In this document: positions 40,604 through 53,128 of the stretch, piece by piece | How the letters are laid out: each line of letters begins with the position of its first letter | Numbering within the stretch: position 1 is the stretch's first letter | Made by a program: the position numbers and the translations under genes | The notes under the pieces: model-generated | Told to the model about the DNA's origin: nothing | The model's input: only the letters and a program-made list of their open reading frames with translations | Databases searched by the model: none | Assembly (NCBI GenBank): GCA_028023455.1 | Contig: JAQFVV010000014.1 | Location: forward strand, 2,421,336-2,485,335 | DNA length: 64,000 nucleotides | DNA from: Epiperipatus broadwayi | Taxonomy: Eukaryota > Onychophora > Udeonychophora > Euonychophora > Peripatidae | Reading direction: 5' to 3'

Positions 40604-42347
40604 TGAACCGGGTCAGAGAAAATCACCCTGATTGTATTCTTTAAATCTCAAATTTTAACTCAGGCTGCACTTCCATTACATCAACAGACTGGCCCTTCAT
40701 CCAGAGAAGTATAATACCACAGATAGATGAAACATCAACAGTATCTCTAACCATACCGAAGCGATACAAAGTATAACCTATAATCACATTTTCAAGCTAT
40801 AGCACTTCTCGACTGCTAGATTTAAAACCCTGTCATCCAAAGCACTTTATTTGTTTTGAGTATTAACCTCTGGTACCAGCTAACCACAGATTCTAGTCAG
40901 CATGCTCTGGAAAAACAGGTACACAATCCAGTGCTTGACATATCCCAAGCTAGCTGCTTTTCTCAATTGTGATGGGCAAACCATTGGCGCACTTGGCCAA
41001 CACTTATAGTCATTTATAAATTAGCCTACTAGTAATGCAGTTGTAAGAGAGAAAATCGATCAAACAACAAGCAAAAAAATATTTATTTTTACACACACAC
41101 ATAATTATAACACAATATAATAAAATTTACATAGGCAATATTGAAGATTATGTTGGCTGTAACTATGAGAGTTCATTACAGTTCCTTTCATTCACATATA
41201 TGTGTAGCTATTTATATTGGGAGAAAAAGAATTATATTTACCTAGGATTTAGAATAATGTGTCACACTTTCATGGATTTAGTTCCTTGCTTGTTTCCTTA
41301 CTTGTTGACTATGAACCGGTTAGCCTTTGATTTCCATTGATTGTTTCTGGCTTCTTTTCAATTCTTCAAGTTTACAATGAGGGAGAGAGAAAAATTATCA
41401 GCAGTTCACAGGTCATGAGGCAAGTATTGGTTTCAGGTGGAGAACATCCAATGGTTCTGAGGATTTGGGATCGAAGGCTAGCCGATCACTTCTAGTTTTC
41501 TTTAGCACCATATGTTGCTAGGTTGGTTTTAGGTGAAGATAGGTTGATAAACATGCATACTGGAAACATGGATACTTTTTCTGGTCATCTTCTCTTCTTT
41601 AATTTTTTTAATAGTAATACAGCAGTGTTGAATAATAATTTGATTGCATCTGAATAACAATCTCACTGGGAATTATTTAATTTCTCATCTCTTTGGTGTT
41701 TTATATTTCTCCCTCTCATTGTTTTCTCTTTATTGTCCTCAGATCAAGTTTAATTTATTTTGTATTTTTTATCTTAGTCCTCCTTCCACATTCATCTACT
41801 GTTTTGTTAGGATTAATTTTTGCACTTTGGTTATCTAATCTCATCTCGAGAGTAATCTACCTTTTTTGATAAGATAGTATATGTGAGTTTTCCTTTAATT
41901 AGTTTAACTGGGAGGTTTTTTTTTTATCAGCCAAGTAATCTTTAATGAATTGCAATTTTACAAGTGTTCTTTTTTTATAGATTATATATTTAGTCTGATT
42001 TTATTTTTACATTTATTCGTTATTATTTCCTTTTTTTTTTCATCCATACATTTTGTTTTCAGTTTATAAAAAGGAAGAGCTAGTTTTAACTTTTACTTAG
42101 AATTATTCTCCCTCCCCCTACTTACTCTTTAATACTAAAACTTTTTTTTTAAAAGAAAAAAGTGACACAATACTTTTTTTTTGCAAGTTTGCATTTCAAA
42201 AAAAAAAACTCTTTAAAACAATACTTTTCTTTGTATTTTATTATTCTCACTTTTTTTTAAATACAATTTGATCATTTATTTTTAAATGATTATATATGTA
42301 ATGCAGAATATGTGTTTTTTTTAACATATATATTCGCCAGCAGTACA
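40604..42347 (-). repeat. 3' LTR
   Basis: The 1,744-bp repeat starts TGAACCGGGTCAG (40604) and ends CAGCAGTACA (42347) on the plus strand. It keeps both canonical ends. Confidence 0.9.
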
Positions 42348-42358
42348 CCCTACCTTTC
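42348..42358 (-). other. Polypurine tract
   Basis: GAAAGGTAGGG on the minus strand directly adjoins the TG of the 3' LTR, the position where plus-strand DNA synthesis is primed in LTR elements. Confidence 0.75.
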
Positions 42359-43822
42359 AGTTTGAGAGATAAAATGCATCAAATTGACCATTTTATCTAA
42401 TAATTTATTTATAGCTTTCCACTTTGATTTTTCCCTTCTTAATTATTTATTTATTATTTTGTTTTACACAATATGGCTTTTAACTTTATTTATAAAGCAA
42501 ACCCCTTCTTTAACATTTATATTTTTCTTTTTAAATAAGTTTTAGGATTACTAAGATGGATAAACTACTAGAGTGGCTTTACTTGCATTGCTCTTCTTTC
42601 CAGGCTGTACTCTCCGTTGACTTGCAATGAATTATGTTATATGTGATGACCACAAGGAGCAACATGCATCTTTATGATGTGTATAGGGGCTTGAATACCG
42701 CAGATCAAGAATATATCTGGCTTATATCCAACTTATGCACTAAACACAAAAAACTAACTTCTATACTGGGTTTTGTCTACCATCCAATTGAATGAGCCCA
42801 TGACATTCTCCAATGGATCTGCATCCTATAAGATAAAGTGGTGTCACTGCAAATGGCAGTATTGATCCACTGACCATTTAGTGTGCACTAGAGTGAAATT
42901 TATTACATGTGGGAAATTTTCCTCCCAAAGAACTGATTTCTGGCTTATGCTGGTATTTTTCCAGTGCATATATTTAAGACATGGGGTTGGGACTATTTCT
43001 CCCAGCATGATTTGGATGCACCCAGGAATCTCTTTACTGGATCCTCATTCTATGGGGCTATCTCCATGTTCCACCCATTACTGGTACCATTTTTACACAG
43101 CACCACAATCTACACTTACTATACCTTCCTCATCCATCACTTTCTCACCCCACCCCTTTACAACTTCAATCCATCTGACAATCTACTCTTATACTAAAGA
43201 TTATTTTATTCTAGATTTTTATTTATTCTTTATACAAAATTATGTTTATTTTATTTATTTAACTTTATTCTCATTACTGTATACTGATTCTCTAAAAAAA
43301 AAAAAAAAACTTTTACTTTGTTTCATTTCCATTATTAACTGTAAAAAAAAAAACATTTTATTGTATTTTATTTATTTCTACTGTCATATATTAGCTCCCA
43401 AAACATTATTTTATTTCATTTATTTAACTCTTGTTTTCATTTATGTATATTGATTCTAAAAAATGAATTTGTTTACTTTATCTAACTTCCGTTATTAATT
43501 CTAAAAAAACAAAAACATTTTATTTTACCTATTGACGTTTATTTCTGTTATTAACTCTAAAAAAACATTTTATTGTATTTTATTTATTTATACTATCATA
43601 TATTAGCTCTCAAAACTTTATTTTAGTTCGTTTATTTAACTTTGTTCTCATTTTCCTATATTGAAAAAAAATTTTTTTTTACTTTATTTCACTTTTGTTA
43701 TTAATTCTCAAAAATTTTATTTTATTTATTGACTTTTGTTTCTGTTATTCTTATAATCCATGGATGAAATTTATTTTTATTTTTTGATATCTAAAAGTCC
43801 ATCCCATTTCTTTAAATCAAAC
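42359..43822. other. Internal region of the LTR element, unidentified
   Basis: The 42.57-43.2 kb part is GC-richer and keeps open frames on the plus strand (e.g. 42881-43453) and weakly on the minus strand. None shows protease, RT, RNase H, integrase or envelope motifs. The 43.2-43.8 kb part is T-rich low-complexity DNA with repeated TTTATTTTATT motifs. This is where pol would be expected in an autonomous element. Confidence 0.5.
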
Positions 43823-44985
43823 TCACTTAATCTTTCTCAGGCAGTTCCTTTTTATTTTTACTGTCCTTGCTTGGACCAGGGAATTTTGACCTACTTTCAT
43901 GCCTGGCTTGGTGTTCCGGGTGGTTGGTTTCAGGTTTATGGCTAATATATTTAGTATCCCCCTTCTTTGAGAGCTATGTGGCAATCTGTATCTATTATTT
44001 TTACCCCAGTCGTGGCATTTATAACACATATTTTTTCTCTTTCAGTTCTGTTTTATTTTCTACTTCTATTGCCTGTCTGGTTTATGAGTGATCTGTAGGT
44101 AGAATTTAATTACGGACATCTTTCCCAGTATTGTATCTGTCTTTTCTTCACTGTTTAAATGCACTTCCATTTTATTTACCATTTTTTGTTTTTTGCACAC
44201 CTTTCTGTTACTTTGCTTTTGACACCTTTTTATTTTTGGCTTCAAAGTCATTGTTTGAAAGCGAACTTTCTGCTTCTGCCTTAATTTGTATGTCAAACTT
44301 ATTTCCTGGTTCAGACTTAAGTTTTTGTTCAAAATTATGTTTATTTTCTAGTTCATTTCCATTTGCAATATTTGAGCTATTTAACTGTGCATATTGATGT
44401 AAACCTTCCTGTTCTTTATTGTTAATGTCTACTCTACTAATTTCTAATTTAACTGTATTCTGCTCTCTTTTTATACACCTGTCTGTTACTTCGCTTCTGA
44501 CACCTTTTTATTTTTAGCTTCAAAGTCATTGCTTCAAAGCGAACTTTCTGCTTCTGGCTTAATTTTTATGTTGGACTTATTTCCTGGTTCAGACTTAAAT
44601 TTTTGTTCATAATTATGTTTATTTTTTAGTTCATTTCCATTTGCAATATTTGAGCTATTTAACTGTGCATATTTATTTAAACCTTTCTGTTCTACTGTTA
44701 ATGTCTATGCTACTCATTTCTAATTTAACTGTATTCTGCTCGCTTTTTAGTTTTACTATGTCCATTTTTTCTGTTGATTTACTTATATCTGAACTTTCCT
44801 TTTGCTTTTTTTCCCCATTTACTTTTCAATCTATCTGTTCTCTCTACTAGCTTATCCATATTTATTCTTATGCCTTCTATTACTTCCCTATTCTCTCATC
44901 ATGCTATATTCATTTCTAACCCCAACATTCTATTTCTTTCCTTAGCATTTCTGTCTGTCTTTCCATTCTTTCCCTTTGCCATTTT
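43823..44985 (-). pseudogene. gag-like pseudogene
   Basis: On the minus strand the frame opens near 44983 with MAKGKNGKTDRNAKERN. It continues as a charged, Lys/Glu-rich, coiled-coil-like protein (EVIEGIRINMDKLVERTDRL), repeats an internal segment (TVKLEMSSIDIN and TVKLEISRVDIN), and ends with a basic tail after CYKCHDWGKNNRYR (43988-44026). That string is a C-x2-C-x4-H-x4-C knuckle in which His became Lys and the last Cys became Arg. Stops and frameshifts break it. The layout (coiled region, zinc knuckle, basic tail) fits a Gag that packages element RNA. Superfamily (Gypsy, Pao or other) cannot be set without pol. Confidence 0.6.
44204..44745. repeat. Tandem duplication inside gag, 278-bp unit
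   Basis: Two copies of a 278-bp unit start at TCTGTTACTT (44204 and 44482) and share CACCTTTTTATTTTT, GCGAACTTTCTGCTTCTG, TTATTTCCTGGTTCAGACTT and TTTGAGCTATTTAACTGTGC. The unit length is not a multiple of three, so if the duplication arose in a coding gag it shifted the frame. Confidence 0.92.
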
Positions 44986-45410
44986 ATTTTTTTATGTCTA
45001 TATTATTTTGTGCCTCATTTTTGTTTTGGCTCTATTACAGATTAATAATTTTTTTTTACTAACCTTTATAACACAAATTTTATTTTACTTATTTTTATTT
45101 TTTTAAATACTTTACTCGAATGAAGTGTTCGACCACCTCCAAACCCCTTATTCATTTCTAATTTTAATCTTACCATCAATACCCCTAATGGGTATAAAAA
45201 TATTTATTTATGTAGTCTCTCTCTTTTTTATTTACATTTTACTAATTAATATTATCATTTGTTTGCTGTGGTCTATTCTCTTCTCATACTGCTCACCGAT
45301 TTCAGCTTTTATTATGCAATTTGGCATTTATTTAGAATTTGGCTTTAAACCTTTTAAATTTTAACTTCAGTTGTGATTTTAATTACTATGGTACTTTTTG
45401 GCATTTCAGC

Positions 45411-45428
45411 AACCATGTTGGAAAGCCA
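45411..45428 (-). other. Candidate primer binding site
   Basis: Two bases inside the 5' LTR, the minus strand reads TGGCTTTCCAACATGGTT. A PBS is expected exactly here and must begin TGG (complement of tRNA CCA). The complement, ending GGAAAGCCA, has CC five positions before the acceptor strand, as a tRNA T-arm would. The tRNA species is not identified. Confidence 0.6.
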
Positions 45429-45430
45429 AT

Positions 45431-47161
45431 TGAACTGGGTCAGAGAAAATTACTCTGATTATATTTCTTTAAATTTTGATTTTAACTTGGTTTGCACTTC
45501 CACTATGAAAACAGACTGGCCCTTCAAGCAGAGTAGTATGACACCACAGATCAACAGTACCTGTAACCAGACCAAGGCTATACAAAATATAACTATGATT
45601 ACACTTCCAGACTATAGCACTTCTTGACTGTCAGATTTAAAACCTTGCCATCCAAAGCACTTTATTTGTTTTGAGGATTAACCTCAGGTGTCAGCTAACC
45701 ACAGATTCTATAGTCAGCATGCTCTAGACAGTTAGGTGCACAATCCAGTGCTTGACATATTCCAAGATAGCTTCTTTTCTCCATTGTGAGGGGGAAATCT
45801 TTGACACACTTGTCCAACACTTATAGTTATTTATAAATTAACCTACTAGTGATGCAGTTCTAAGAGAGAGAATCAATTAAATAACAATTATGCAAACAAA
45901 TATTTATTTTTACACTCACACATAATTATAACACAATATAATAAAATTTACATTGATAATATTAAAGATTATTTTGGCTGTAAATGAGAGTTTATTAAAG
46001 TTTTTTTTCATTCACATATATGTGTAGATATTTATAATGGGAGAAAAAGAATTATATTTACCTAGGATTTAGAATAGCATGTCACATTTTTATGGATTCA
46101 GTTCCTTGTGTTTCGTACTTGTTGATAACCAACCAGTTGGTCTTTGAGTTCCATCAATGGTTTCAGGCTTATTTTCGGTTTTTCAAGTTTACAATGAGGG
46201 AGATAGATAGATTATTGGTGGTTCAGAAGTCATGAGGCAAGCATTGGTTCCAGGTGAAAAACATCTGATAGTACTGGGGACTCAAGATATAATGCTAGTC
46301 GAACACTTCTACTGGTTTTAGCACCATATGTTGTTGGGTCAGCCTTCAGTGAAGATAGGTTGATGAACATGCATACTGGAAATGTGGATAGTTTTTTCTG
46401 GCCATCTTCTTATTAATTTTTTAAATAGTAATACAAAAGTGTTGAATAATAATTTGACTGCATCTGAATAACAATCTGACTGGGAATTATTTAATTTCTC
46501 ATCTTTTTGGTCTTTTATATTTCACCCGCTCATTGTTTTCTCTTTATCATCCTCACAAAAAGTTTAATTTTTATATTTCTTATCTTAATCCTCCTTCTAG
46601 ATTCATCTACAGTTTTGTTAAGATTAATTTTTGCATTCTTTGGTTACCTAATCTCATTTCAAGATTAATCTACTTTTCTTGACAAGATAGGGTAGGTGAG
46701 TTTTTTTTTTTTTAATTAGTTCAACTGGGAGTTATCTTTTTTTTAATCATCCAAATAATCTTTAATGAATTGCAATTTTAAAAGTTTTATTTTTTCCAGA
46801 TTATATTTTTAGTCAGATTTTATTTTTACATTTATTCATTATTATTTCTTTTTTTTTTCATCTATACATTTTTTTTCAATTTATAAATAGGAAGAGCTAG
46901 TTTTAACTTTTCCTTATAATTACCCCCCCCCTCCTACTCACTCTTTAATTCTAAATTTTTCTTTTAGTTTTAGAAGAAAAAGGTGACTCAATTCTTTATT
47001 TTTGCAAGTTTGCGTTTCAAAAAAAAAAATTCTTTAAAACCATACTTTTCTTTCTATTTTATTATGCTCACTTTTGTAAAGTCAATTTGATCATTTATTT
47101 TTAAATGTTTATATATGTAAAGCAGAATGTGTTTTTAACATATATATTTACCAGTGGTATA
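45431..47161 (-). repeat. 5' LTR
   Basis: The 1,731-bp repeat lies at the 5' end in the sense of the element. It pairs along its whole length with 40604-42347; shared anchors include CCATCCAAAGCACTTTATTT, TAACACAATATAATAAAATT, TACCTAGGATTTAGAATA and TTGAATAATAATTTGA. Its outer end is GTATA rather than GTACA, a single change from the canonical CA. Regulatory signals (TATA, polyadenylation) cannot be picked out reliably in such AT-rich DNA. Confidence 0.9.
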
Positions 47162-47509
47162 ATATAATTAAATGCACTCAATTTACAGCATTCTAAATAA
47201 ATGTGAGCAAATGAATTGATATCAAATCTTCAAAACACCAACTGTAATTGTATCATTATTTTTTTTAGTGAGATCACTATATTGGTGTGAATATTAATCA
47301 TTTGTTTAGGTAAGAGAATATGGTATTCTTCCAAACATGGGTTGTGCAAAGATTGTTTCTACTTTCCATTATATAAAAACCGAAAAATGAATAGAATATT
47401 AGTGAAAGCTTTAAGGATTTGATATCCAGATAATTAGTTTTAATATATTTATTCAATTTACTGAAGCTTTTATTAAATTTATTGTTATGTTTTTTATTAA
47501 TATAAAATT
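47162..47509. other. AT-rich spacer
   Basis: Nothing recognised between the LTR element and the foldback MITE. Confidence 0.5.
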
Positions 47510-47760
47510 TTATTTAAACATATAATCACCATTTCTTATGCTTGCTCATAACTGTTATTAAAACAGGAAAAACTCTCCTTAAACTAACGCCATTCAGTGC
47601 AAGCTAGACTAATCAATGGATTCCAGAAACCTTGTACTAGTCTGGGGATATTGGATGAGTAGGCACTAGATAGGTATTTTATGCACAAGCCTTTTGGCAT
47701 CCATTGATTACTTTAGTTTACACTGGGTCGCACTACTGTATGGAGAGTTTTGCCTGTTTT
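47510..47760. mobile_element. Foldback MITE, 201 bp between terminal repeats
   Basis: Imperfect inverted repeats of about 80 bp bound 47560-47760. The outer ends are AAAACAGGAAAAACTCTCC on the left and the complement of AAAACAGGCAAAACTCTCCA on the right. Further in, ACTAATCAATGGATTCCA pairs with GTAATCAATGGATGCCA, then CTTGT on both. About 50 bp of left flank is shared with 17309-17366. There is no coding capacity. Target-site duplication is unclear because the flanks are A/T-rich. Confidence 0.85.
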
Positions 47761-47938
47761 ATTATTTAGAAACTAATTATTTTATTTTTTATAGACTTTT
47801 TTAAACATTTTTTTTAAGATTGAAAGTAATTCAATTATAATATAATATGTGTGTATATATATGATTATAATAAAGCATTGCTATAATACATGAACATTTA
47901 TTTATATTGTGTGGTATTTTTTTTTATTATTTGAATAG

Positions 47939-48058
47939 ATTTGGGTCGGGACTGTTAGTCATGGACCTACTAAAATGCCACTGGAAGCTACTTTTAAAAA
48001 TTGTGAAACATTTGAATTTCAAGATGAAATTGGACAGTTACTTCTTCTTATCTGCATG
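47939..48058 (+). CDS. Candidate internal exon of an unknown host gene (plus)
   Basis: Exactly 120 bp, 40 codons, phase 0 at both ends. It is preceded by a long T-rich tract ending TTTGAATAG and followed by a donor (CATG|GTAATTG). The peptide reads IWVGTVSHGPTKMPLEATF, then KNCETFEFQDEIGQLLLLIC plus M. Composition is strongly protein-like (W, G, P, C, D, E all present) and stands apart from the flanks. It lies in no recognised TE. I do not know the family; a beta-strand-rich domain followed by a hydrophobic strand is all I can say. Neighbouring exons are not identified in the window. Confidence 0.5.
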
Positions 48059-49075
48059 GTAATTGTAGATCTCTATCTTTATATATATATTTTAAAATAA
48101 GAATTTATGGACAAATGATGAAAATTTAATTTTAAATTTACTTGTGGGTAGATAATGTTTTGACTAGATCTTATCTATCACTATCTGAATTGCAAAGTGA
48201 CTCAGTAGCTGTTACCAACATTTCTAGTAACAAATGTTGAGCTGCACTTTGCAAAAAGACAATGGTCAGTATTAACTATTTTAATTATTGGTTTTATAAT
48301 AATAATATATATCCATATTCAAAAGTCATTTATTTATTTATGTGTATGTGTGTGTAAGTTAAATCAGTGCAAAGATGCATATCAAATGTAGAAAATATGG
48401 ACTCATTTAATTTTGATTATTTTAGCAGCATTATTTGTGTCAAACTGAAGTTTAATTTAAATATCCAGAAAAAAAGTTCTTTTTACTATTACCACTAAAT
48501 TCTTTTAAAGCAAAAGGCATTTATATTTACATCTTAATTTTTTTATATTTGTGACTAATGCTTTTATACTTCTGAGTTTCTGACTACTTAATGTCTTAGC
48601 AGTTATAAAACAGAAATTGCTTTTTCCAGCTATGTGGTTCAACTTTCACAAATGTGTTTCTGGAATAATTAACACTAGGTGAATTCATATTTATTTCTTA
48701 TGTATTATAATTAAATAATGTATTTTTACAAACATACAGAGGCAATCAACAAAAAATTAAAGGGATTATGCAAAAAATAAAATAAATCACAGTTCTGTAT
48801 ATGTTGTTTAAATTTTAGGTAAATTATTGGCAATTCATTGATATTGTTGGAAATATATTATTAAAAATTATCAAAGTACTATTTCTTTTCACCGAGTTTC
48901 TGATTCAAAATTGATCTTTAAATATTTTTATCTTTTTTTTTTTAATTCTTTGATGAACTTTATTCATCCAATAAAAAAAATTAGGTACATTATAATTTGC
49001 AACTTAGGTGACAAGATATGACCAATATAATTGGTATTAGGGACATCTGAAAGTCAAATTAAACTTATAAATTGT
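48059..49075. other. AT-rich DNA, possible intron
   Basis: No further exon or repeat recognised downstream of the candidate exon. Confidence 0.5.
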
Positions 49076-49079
49076 TATA

Positions 49080-52000
49080 TAATGATGATTTTACAAATTT
49101 GCTGTGGATGGTTGAGATATAGGAATATTTAATAGCTTCCATATATCATCATGGATTTTAGCAATGGAAACTTTGCAGTCCCTTGCTTTTAATGTTTTGA
49201 TAATATCCAACAATTGAATTTCTACCAAACATGACATTGCACCTAAGGATCCACAGTGAATAGTTCAGCATGATGGAGGTCTTATTGCTGATAAAACATC
49301 AACCTGAATAAAGTCTTGATTATTGAAAATTCTGTTCTTATATGATATCATCCAGCAGTTGATTAACCATCTGTACTGTTGTAGAGTTTACACCAATGTA
49401 GGAAGTGCTGCAATGTTTCACTTTTACCACTGCACATTTGACATTTAGTGTGCATTTTGTCACAGCCTCTTTTATTTACCAAGAAATCATTAGTTGGTAA
49501 GGAATGTATGTTTATTTTTAAAATAAAGTCTAAATATTTAGCATCAAGCTTCCATAGTTTGAAGTGTTTGATGATGTATTCATTGTTAACCTTGAGAACA
49601 ATTGGATTTATCATGAAGGATTGACAGAAGAGTTGATGAGTGTCCTAATATTTGAGCTTATTTCCAATTGCCCCCACATTAATTCCAACACTTGCAACCA
49701 AATTGGCAACCATCTTGGTCCAGGGTGGGGACTGTCCATGAAGTGGTGGGTTTCAATGGGAGTGACTAGGGATTGATAAGAGTCCTCTGAGATTATTCTT
49801 TTAATTGTGACAAGCATATTATGTGCTCTCTGAACTAGAAAAGAAGAGAGGATATGTAGTCCTAGTCCATTGAGTTTTTTAAGTAGATATGCCTTCGTAA
49901 ATCTGATTGTGACAGTTTTCTTTCCCCCACTGGAATTCAGAACATAGGTAATTATTTTTTTCTATGAAGGTCATGGTAGGAAGGATGATTGGAAGAGAAT
50001 AATTTATTTTCGGGAATATTAACGAGTTGAGTAGTGTGACCTTACCATAGAGAGACAGGTAGATGGCAGAGTGATTTAATAATATCTGTTAATGTTATGT
50101 CCTTGGAAAGCATGTTTTGTAATTGGATTCTCATGTCCTGAGGAGAAAGCATGGATAGGAACCCAAGGAACTTCTGCAGTCTGTCTAAAAAGGGTGTAGG
50201 AATTTTCTTCCCAGATGACAATTTTCAGGCTGCAGACTTGTCACAATTGAAAAACAGCTGATATTGTTCTGAATACCAGTGCAGTATGTTTTTCAGCTTT
50301 GGTAGGTAATCTGTAAATGAGAGGAGGATAATCAGATCATCAAAATGCCATACATTTTATGTCCCTCCCAAGCCTGGGAATGTATACCCCAGGGATATCT
50401 CTTTCAATTTTTAGAATCAGTGGGTTGATGAATGCAGTAAATAATGTGCTCAGCAGAGATCCCTTGTGTATAAAGATGTTGGGACAAAATCCTGGGGTGA
50501 TTCTGTCATCCATTGTAACAAGTATCTTCCTGTTGCAAAGGAGGTTCTCTGTGATGAATAAGAGGGTTTCTGGAATAGAAAAGGTTTTTAGTACACTGAT
50601 GAGTAAATTAACCTTTACCAAGTTGAAGGCAGCCTGAATGTTCTGTTGGACATCTATAGGCCTGGAATTTCTCTGACACCTCACATGTTTGACCATCATT
50701 TTGAACATTGAGGCTGCATCAACCATGGACTGACCCCTACATGCAAACTGTGTAGGAGATAAACTGGGAATAATTAGATCTTGTATCGAATCTTTGATCA
50801 TAGACTCTATTATTTTTACAATGAGAGGCATCATCAAAATAAATCTAAGACTTGCTAGCTCCAATGGTGGTCGATTCTTCTTCAGAAATGGGACAAACGA
50901 GACTGGATATAGTCCTTCAATGACCTTGCAACTTTCAGCCAGTTTATTCAATATATTAAGAATGATGGGTATGGTGTAGTAGCTGAGGTGCAATAGAAGG
51001 AATGTGGGTATTGCATGTGGTTTAGGGTGGGTTAACAGGGATTGATTTTATTTGTTTAGAATGGCGTTGGCTATAATTCCATGACGAGGAGCATTGTCAC
51101 TGATAGGAGTGCTTCTATTGTACTGGATCTCTGGTATTTTAAGCTTTGTTGAAATGATTTTTTATGTTGTCAACATGTCTTCTTCTATATGAAATTTGCC
51201 ATTGATATGTATGGAGGGAGTGATCTGCTTTCTTTTTGAACCCAGAGATTATTCTAGATAGCTTCTGTTCCAGCAGTTCTGACTGTCCAAGAATCTCTGG
51301 GATCATTTAACTACAAAGTATTCTGCCAGAACCTTCTGTGCATTGCAGTATTGTTACATGAGTAGGGTAATTTGATTAATGTCACAGAGTTCATTAGAGC
51401 CCAAGTTCAATGGTATGTAATTTTGATCCATTTCTGAAAGTAATTTCAGTGGTCCACGAGAAATTCCAGTTAAATCTTGTGTTGAGGAGTGGGAAATCTT
51501 AACAAAAGTAGTCCAAGCAGAGACTGGGTCCAGTCTCAGAATATTTATTTTGAATAGGTAGATGTACACCTCTGAGACAAGAGGTGTAGGGGTGGTCTGC
51601 CTGTTAAGAAATATAATTGGTTTTTCTTAGTCCCAGATTTATGGGTGGACCTGAACTAGCATCTATATCAATGTGCAAGACCTTATGGTCTGTGAAAACC
51701 ACTGTTTTAGTTTAGCATCCATGAAAAAATGGAGTTCTGGGAGTAGTATGTGAAGTCAATAAGGGTCTTCATCTCTTGGTATAGAATGAGAAGGCATCTT
51801 TGAGAAATAGACCTGACCCTGCCTGCACATGAGACTCTTGGAAAACAGATGTATGTATTTCTCATTAAACTTGTCATATCCCATGTTAAAGTCACCAAGA
51901 ATAAGTAAAGTCATTGAATTATTTTCAGCTAATATATTAATTTTGAAAATGATGTGCTTAATGAGAGAGTCATCTGGTTGTAGGTAGAGGTATGCAATGT

Positions 52001-52590
52001 AGCATCTGAAGTTTCCAAATTGAACATCAACTAATATGGAACTTAGTGCAAAATTGCAAAGCCAGTAAGACTCGAGTGCTAATTTATAACTATTGCAATT
52101 CCTTTGACTGAAACGATGGAGGTGAAATACCTGAAATAGCCATAAGAAGAAAACGCAGCATCAATTTTGTGACTAGAATTTATGTTTAGTTTGGTTTAGA
52201 CATGAATAAAATGTTTGGAGCATTTTGAATAGCCAGTTTTTGATGGCAAATATTCTGCTTGGGGGTCCCATTTCTAACATTAATTCTGACTATTGAAATG
52301 TGCATGTGATGATAACATGGAATGGGTGCAGCAAGAATTTTTTTGATGTTTAATTGCATTGAGAGGGCAATATGAACACCGAAGTATATGCACAAAAAAT
52401 TTAGTGTAGAATAACAAGAGAGATTAATTGATAGGGAGGGAGAATCATTGGTTAAACTTGATGTTAAAGGGAAATTACTGTGATGAAGATCTGGTGGTTC
52501 TTCTTGGGGATTCCTTAGTTTTTGGGGGTTTTTTGTGTTGGACATAATGAATGGGTCATCTACACTATTGTCTGATGTGCCACCCTCCAA
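49080..52590 (-). pseudogene. LINE B ORF2 (endonuclease-reverse transcriptase)
   Basis: Minus-strand order: an N-terminal frame (52186-52590); LGDFNMGYDKFNEKYI (GDFN at 51885-51896, intact endonuclease metal-site block); a linker with VYIYLFKINIL-like sequence; a 217-codon RT stretch (50340-50993) with IVKIIESMIKD, PTQFACRGQSMVDAASMFKM, FNLVKVNLLI and KGSLLSTLFTAFINPLI (Q replaced by K in the PQGS block). After a frameshift comes FDDLIILLS (FDDL at 50333-50344). The C terminus carries CQMCSGKSETLQHFLHWC (49390-49443), spacing C-x2-C-x8-H-x4-C, and ends IHDDIWKLLNIPISQPST near 49090. No RNase H domain was seen. Not functional. Confidence 0.82.
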
Positions 52591-53128
52591 AATTTTCGAT
52601 TATTTGATTGTGTAAATTTTACTTTGACATCTTGGACAAAAGAAGACATGCCAGAACTGTGCGATGAGTGTTCAGCATCTCATCCCTTGAGTTTTTTTAA
52701 CTCACCAGCACTCGTGGCTGATTTGCTACCATTTTGTGGTTGCTTAGAGTTGGTAATTTGGTGACCCCTTCCCTCAGAACTTTTCCTCACTTTCTGACTG
52801 TTGAATGAATGTGTTTACGGGCACGCAGGACATCCTTTCCAGTAGCAGAATTTATAGCCCAAAACATATGACCAAATTTCTTACCATTTGAGTTAGACTC
52901 CATGTCTGATATACTTTCCTCCAATGTGGATTCTTCACAGGAAGGAGCAGTATCATTTGTCTTTGGTCATGGCAGAAAATCCATATTATTTTGATGGTCC
53001 TCTATCAGTGTTGAAGTGAATGAGTTGACTGATAGATTTTTAATGGAACTAACTGGAACTAGATTATTAGAATTGACAGAAGGGACCAGCTTGCACCCAT
53101 GTCTACAAATCTTTTTTTACAAATGACA

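Larger units (their letters stand above)
40604..47161 (-). mobile_element. LTR retrotransposon with a gag relic and no visible pol (minus strand)
   Basis: Two direct repeats of 1744 and 1731 bp flank an internal region of about 3.08 kb. Both LTRs begin TGAACYGGGTCAGAGAAAAT and end in GTACA or its variant GTATA, i.e. TG...CA. Read on the minus strand, the 5' LTR (45431-47161) is followed after two bases by a TGG-starting primer-binding-site candidate. The 3' LTR (40604-42347) is preceded directly by the purine tract GAAAGGTAGGG. A possible 4-bp target-site duplication is ATAT on both sides (40600-40603 and 47162-47165), though this is low complexity. The internal region holds a broken gag-like frame with a decayed CCHC knuckle but no protease, RT, RNase H or integrase that I can read. 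The LTRs differ at roughly 15 percent of positions by eye, so the insertion is old. Confidence 0.85.

Noticed and set aside
42881-43453. 190-codon plus-strand open frame, the longest after the RT frame of LINE B
   Set aside because: It lies inside the LTR element antisense to the gag relic, and its second half is low-complexity F/Y/L translated from T-rich DNA. No domain is visible.
44774-45106. 110-codon hydrophobic plus-strand frame that looks like a membrane protein
   Set aside because: It is the antisense shadow of the Lys/Glu-rich gag relic; the minus strand explains the composition.
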